From assembly GCA_947380915.1 (NCBI GenBank), contig CANCSY010000022.1:1-25359 (forward strand): a DNA stretch of 25,359 nt. The letters are read 5' to 3'. The notes beneath the pieces were generated by a model. It had not been told where the DNA came from. It did no database searches and saw only the letters and a program-made list of their open reading frames with translations. This stretch comes from Beijerinckiaceae bacterium (GTDB taxonomy: Bacteria; Pseudomonadota; Alphaproteobacteria; Rhizobiales; Beijerinckiaceae). A program made the translations under genes and the position numbers. Shown here in pieces: positions 22,548 through 25,359 of the stretch. Positions within the stretch are counted from its first letter, which is position 1. Each line of letters opens with the position of its first letter.

Positions 22548-23513
22548 ATGCGGCGGATCTTGAAGCTTGGGGCGGCGCTTGTGGGCGGACTGTTATGGGC
22601 CTTGCCCGCGCAGGCCCAATATCCTGATCGTATCATAAAGCTGGTTGTGCCCTTTCCCCCCGGCGGCGGGGTGGATCTGATCGCGCGCATGGTTGGGCAG
22701 GGTCTTGCTGAAGAGTTGGGCCAACCCGTCGTCATCGAGAACAAGGCGGGGGGCGGCACTTTGATGGGGACGGATTACGTCGCCAAGAGCGCACCTGATG
22801 GCTATACCTTGGTGCTGGCCTCGTTCGCGCATGCGGTGAATCCGAGTCTTCAATCAAAGATGCCCTACGACACGGCCAAGGCCTTCCAACCCATAGGTCT
22901 GATCGGCCGTTCCTACAATGTGCTGGTCACATCGCCTAAGTCGAAGCTTAAGACGGTTGGCGACATCATAAAGACGAGCAAGGAGAAGCCGGGTTCGTTG
23001 ACCTATGCCTCGCAGGGCATTGGCACCTCGGCGCATCTTGCCGGGGAACTGTTCAAGAATCTCGGCGGCGTCGATATCGTACATGTACCCTATCGCGGGG
23101 TGGCGCAGGCGCTGCAAGATGTGTTGAGCGGACAGGTCGACATGATGTGGCCGACATCAGCCGCAGCAACGGCGCTCATCAATGGGGGGCAGTTTCATGC
23201 CGTGGCGAGCACTGCGCCAGCCGGCAAATCACCCATGAGCGGCGTGAGCACCATCGCTGAGCAGGGGCTGGCGGGTTACGTGGTTGATGGATGGTATGGC
23301 GTTTATGCGCCAGCGGGGACTCCAAGGGATATAGCGGCAAAGCTGAACACGACGCTCAACCGCGTCGTGCAGAAAGTGGAATTTCAGCGGCGCGTCGAAC
23401 CGGAGGGCCTGGTTGTGACGCCCGGCACGCCTGAAGCCTTCGATGCTTTCGTGCAAGGTGAAGTGCTGCGCTGGAACAAGATCGTGGTGGAGAACAAGAT
23501 TACAGCGGAGTGA
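22548..23513 (+). CDS. Bug/TctC-family periplasmic solute-binding protein (orphan)
   Basis: A 321-residue tripartite tricarboxylate receptor family protein. Signal peptide MRRILKLGAALVGGLLWALPAQA (cleavage after residue 23) is followed by QYPDRIIKLVVPFPPGGGVDLIARMV, then VIENKAGGGTLMGTDYVAKSAPDGYTL, YASQGIGTSAHLAGELFK, HVPYRGVAQALQDVLSGQVDMMW and YGVYAPAGTPRDIAAKLN. These are all canonical landmarks in the right order, so it is a much more typical family member than the Bug protein at 6489. The ATG at 22548 is preferred over GTG/ATG codons 18-21 bases earlier because GGGGGAAG lies just before it. No TctAB genes are nearby. It appears to be a single-gene transcript with its own promoter. Confidence 0.93.
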   Translation: MRRILKLGAALVGGLLWALPAQAQYPDRIIKLVVPFPPGGGVDLIARMVGQGLAEELGQPVVIENKAGGGTLMGTDYVAKSAPDGYTLVLASFAHAVNPSLQSKMPYDTAKAFQPIGLIGRSYNVLVTSPKSKLKTVGDIIKTSKEKPGSLTYASQGIGTSAHLAGELFKNLGGVDIVHVPYRGVAQALQDVLSGQVDMMWPTSAAATALINGGQFHAVASTAPAGKSPMSGVSTIAEQGLAGYVVDGWYGVYAPAGTPRDIAAKLNTTLNRVVQKVEFQRRVEPEGLVVTPGTPEAFDAFVQGEVLRWNKIVVENKITAE

Positions 23514-23522
23514 CTGGAGATC

Positions 23523-23732
23523 CACGCATGGGTCGGTTGGCAGCAGCAGGGCATGCTCCAGGGAGCGGTTCAGGGCCGCCTGGAAGTATGACCGGATGTG
23601 GGTGTTGATGGTCTCTGTGCTGATCTCTGACATCGTCTCTAACCTACGGAGGAGCGCGTCAAGCGCATTGCTCAGGAAGCCAGCCCGCATCTTTGCGGTC
23701 GCAAGGTCGGAGGTTGTCAGCATCGACTTCAT
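23523..23732 (-). pseudogene. Fragment of a tyrosine integrase (arm/N-terminal region)
   Basis: About 70 codons on the minus strand read MLTTSDLATAKMRAGFLS, then ALDALLRRLETMSEISTE, then IRSYFQAALNRSLEHALLL. From memory this is the pattern of the region after the DUF6538-like start of alphaproteobacterial phage integrases (LRTxDxxxARxRAxxLSxxLDxLFxxL). An in-frame TAG precedes it at 23735-23733 and the similarity stops near the end of the Bug gene; no catalytic domain follows. It is therefore a remnant of an earlier integration, pointing left, opposite to the intact integrase at 24114. The family call rests on pattern recognition only. Confidence 0.55.
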
Positions 23733-23885
23733 CTAGCTACGTCCCACGCGGGAAACGAGATGTTTGGGTATAGCCATCCGGAAGCAATAGGCTCCGCTGC
23801 GCCGGACAAATCGAGGGTTTCTGGTCATGGACTGCTCGCTCTGGCCCAGGTTCTGGCCAAGGCAGCGACGAACCCATTTTTCCCG

Positions 23886-23919
23886 AAAAATAACCTAAGA
23901 AATTGCAAGTGCTTAGGTT
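23886..23919 (-). terminator. Rho-independent terminator, probably of a displaced tRNA gene
   Basis: On the minus strand CTTAGGTT follows AACCTAAG after a twelve-base loop, and the stem runs straight into ATTTTTC. This is a good terminator in the leftward direction, yet no gene now runs into it from the right. It begins only six bases past a sequence matching the 3' end of tRNA-Ser, which would explain it. Confidence 0.6.
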
Positions 23920-23924
23920 TTAAC

Positions 23925-23938
23925 TGGCGGAGACGGTG
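23925..23938 (-). other. Candidate attachment core (tRNA-Ser 3' end)
   Basis: TGGCGGAGACGGTG read on the minus strand ends in CTCCGCCA, the acceptor/CCA end of bacterial tRNA-Ser genes; 13 of 14 bases agree with the common TGGCGGAGAGGGTG and the first 11 with TGGCGGAGACG variants. The rest of a tRNA does not follow to the right, as expected where an element has inserted and carried only the core. The intact tRNA should then lie beyond the right edge of the window at the other end of the element. Short match, so tentative. Confidence 0.45.
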
Positions 23939-24088
23939 TCCGACGTACTAACATCCATCAACGAGTTTTACCAAAAGTATCTAATGAAGGTTTCGAATTA
24001 TTTGCCCGGAAAATGAGCTTTTTTGCGTTCGCGCGGTCGTCAGCTTCTTCCTTATATCCACTGACACCCTCCCAGATCCCTGCTATCT

Positions 24089-24108
24089 TTGGGGACCAGC
24101 TTGGGGAC
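24089..24108 (+). repeat. Twelve-base-spaced direct repeat before the integrase
   Basis: TTGGGGAC occurs at 24089-24096 and 24101-24108, ending just before the integrase ATG at 24114. The second copy also acts as ribosome binding site. Such repeats near int genes can be arm-type or excisionase/autoregulation sites. Confidence 0.45.
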
Positions 24109-24113
24109 TAATC

Positions 24114-25286
24114 ATGGTCAGATCGAATTTCAAACGCTTATCATCTCGCACGGTAGACACCGCCAAGCCCGGGAAACATGCGGATGGCGGCGGCCTCTAT
24201 TTGATTGTGGCTGACAGCGGTTCACGGAAATGGGTGTTTCGGTTCACGCGGGATGGCAAAGCCCGGGAAATGGGGTTGGGTGCTGCCTCGGGTGGCACAC
24301 TGGCTGACGCCCGCCAAAAGGCGGTCGAAGCCCAGCGGCTGATTGCGGACGGCAAGGATCCCTTGTCTGAGCGCGCCAAGCAAAATGAGACGCCCACATT
24401 CGAAAAGATGGCCGAGGACGTCATTGCATCGCTTGAGCAGGGCTTCCGCAATGAAAAACATCGAAAGCAATGGCGCAGCACATTACAGACTTACGCAGGG
24501 TCCCTGATGCCGATGAAGGTGGACGCCATTGAGACCGATGACGTCCTAAAAGTTTTACGACCAATATGGACCGTTAAGACTGAAACCGCGTCACGGGTTC
24601 GAGGGCGTATCGAGAAAATCCTCGATGCTGCAAAAGCTCGGGGCTATCGGCGAGCGGAAAACCCTGCGCGATGGCGAGGTCATTTGGACCATCTGCTTCC
24701 TAAGCAGGGAAAGCTAAGCCGGGGCCATCATGCGGCAATGCCGTATGCTGATGTCCCGGCCTTCCTTGAAACTCTGCGGCAACGGAATGCAATTGCCGGG
24801 CTCGCGCTAGAGTTCGGTATCCTGACTGTCGCCAGAACAGGGGAGGTGCTTGGCGCGCGCTGGGAAGAGATCGATATGACTGGGCACGTCTGGACGGTAC
24901 CCGGCGCCCGCATGAAGGCAGGCCGGGAACATCGCGTACCGTTGAGTGGCAGAGCCCTAGCGATCATTGGGATTATGGCGGCAGCCCGCATCGGAGACTT
25001 CATCTTCCCCGGTCAGAAGAATGGTAAGCCACTGTCGGGAATGGCGATGGAGATGATGCTCCGCAGGATGAAGATTGAAAATGCAACAGTCCACGGCTTC
25101 AGAAGCTCGTTTCGCGACTGGGCAGGCAACGAGACCAACTTCCCCCGCGAACTGGCGGAGCAAGCCCTTGCCCACGTGATCGGCGATAAAGCCGAGCAAG
25201 CGTACCGGCGCGGGGATGCATTAGAGAGGCGGCGGCTGCTCATGGAGGCGTGGGCTGATTTCGTTTCAGCGGTGCGCGCAAGCTAA
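24114..25286 (+). CDS. Tyrosine recombinase / integrase with DUF4102 arm-binding domain
   Basis: A 390-residue P4-like integrase. The N-terminal DUF4102 region (KHADGGGLYLIVADSGSRKWVFRF, then GLGAASGGTLADARQKA) is followed by a SAM-like core-binding domain (about 93-190) and the catalytic domain. The active-site set is complete: R241 (ARTGEVLGARW), K268 (GARMKAGREHRVPLS), H327 and R330 (VHGFRSSF), H354 (LAHVIG) and nucleophile Y364 (AYRRGD). The protein should therefore be active. These integrases usually insert islands at tRNA 3' ends; int lies at the attL edge and points inward, which fits the candidate core at 23925. The ATG has GGGGAC eight bases upstream. Confidence 0.95.
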   Translation: MVRSNFKRLSSRTVDTAKPGKHADGGGLYLIVADSGSRKWVFRFTRDGKAREMGLGAASGGTLADARQKAVEAQRLIADGKDPLSERAKQNETPTFEKMAEDVIASLEQGFRNEKHRKQWRSTLQTYAGSLMPMKVDAIETDDVLKVLRPIWTVKTETASRVRGRIEKILDAAKARGYRRAENPARWRGHLDHLLPKQGKLSRGHHAAMPYADVPAFLETLRQRNAIAGLALEFGILTVARTGEVLGARWEEIDMTGHVWTVPGARMKAGREHRVPLSGRALAIIGIMAAARIGDFIFPGQKNGKPLSGMAMEMMLRRMKIENATVHGFRSSFRDWAGNETNFPRELAEQALAHVIGDKAEQAYRRGDALERRRLLMEAWADFVSAVRAS

Positions 25287-25327
25287 TATCTGTGGAACTC
25301 TTGAGATCAAAGCTGTCTCTCAGGATG

Positions 25328-25351
25328 CAGGTGTGCGATAAAGTACACCTG
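25328..25351. promoter_or_regulatory. Inverted repeat at the window edge
   Basis: CAGGTGT and ACACCTG form a seven-base dyad with spacer GCGATAAAGT, 42 bases after the integrase stop. It may be an operator in front of the next element gene (excisionase or toxin-antitoxin promoters often look like this) or a hairpin after int. The following gene is out of view. Confidence 0.35.
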
Positions 25352-25359
25352 TGAACGCG

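Larger units (their letters stand above)
23733..24113. other. Left boundary region of the mobile element
   Basis: No gene is seen here. The stretch runs from the integrase fragment through a probable tRNA terminator (23886-23919) and a candidate attachment core (23925-23938) to repeats in front of the integrase (24089-24108). The part right of about 23940 is visibly more AT-rich than the ureide operons. Confidence 0.5.

Noticed and set aside
1..25359. CRISPR arrays, insertion-sequence ends, intact tRNA or rRNA genes
   Set aside because: No regularly spaced repeats, transposase genes with terminal inverted repeats, or complete tRNA cloverleaf were found by eye.

Overview
The window looks like chromosome of an alphaproteobacterium, probably Hyphomicrobiales (rhizobia and relatives). 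The grounds are the moderately high GC, the style of the solute-binding proteins, the ureide enzymes and the DUF4102-type integrase; a closer placement is not possible from sequence alone. Almost everything is uptake or breakdown of small nitrogen compounds, with the edge of a mobile element on the right.

Layout. (1) 1-1959: 3' end of a creatininase-family gene, a convergent cupin, and a plus-strand pair encoding an isochorismatase-like cysteine hydrolase and a RidA-fold protein. (2) 2018-8304: an iron(III)-type ABC transporter whose binding-protein gene points left while ATPase and fused double-length permease point right, followed by a Bug/TctC-type binding protein and a short-chain dehydrogenase fold lacking its catalytic residues. 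(3) 8369-13307, minus strand: a complete polyamine-type ABC transporter (ATPase, Tat-exported binding protein, two permeases) ending in a hydantoin racemase. (4) 13825-21934, minus strand: an SsuABC/NMT1-type transporter, a nitrilase-superfamily amidase, an ATZ/TRZ-type amidohydrolase, a dihydropyrimidinase/hydantoinase and an M20 N-carbamoyl-amino-acid hydrolase, tightly packed with overlaps. (5) 22548-23513: an orphan Bug-type binding protein. (6) 23523-25359: a fragment of an old integrase, a probable tRNA-Ser 3'-end attachment core next to a separated tRNA terminator, and an intact tyrosine integrase pointing into an element that continues beyond the window.

How it fits together. Blocks 3 and 4 hold the three classical hydantoin-utilisation activities (racemase, hydantoinase, carbamoylase) plus an amidase, a probable deaminase and two different ABC importers. 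Both operons start with near-identical sigma-54 (-24/-12) promoter elements: TGGCACATGCTTTGCT before the polyamine-type operon, and TGGCATAGTCTTTGCT before the SsuABC-type operon. The cupin has a weaker one. No activator gene is present, so a distant enhancer-binding protein, NtrC being the natural guess, is inferred. My reading is a nitrogen-limitation regulon that imports a cyclic ureide or amidine and strips it to amino acid, CO2 and ammonia. The actual substrate cannot be read from the sequence. Nothing here looks like CRISPR, rRNA or an intact tRNA.
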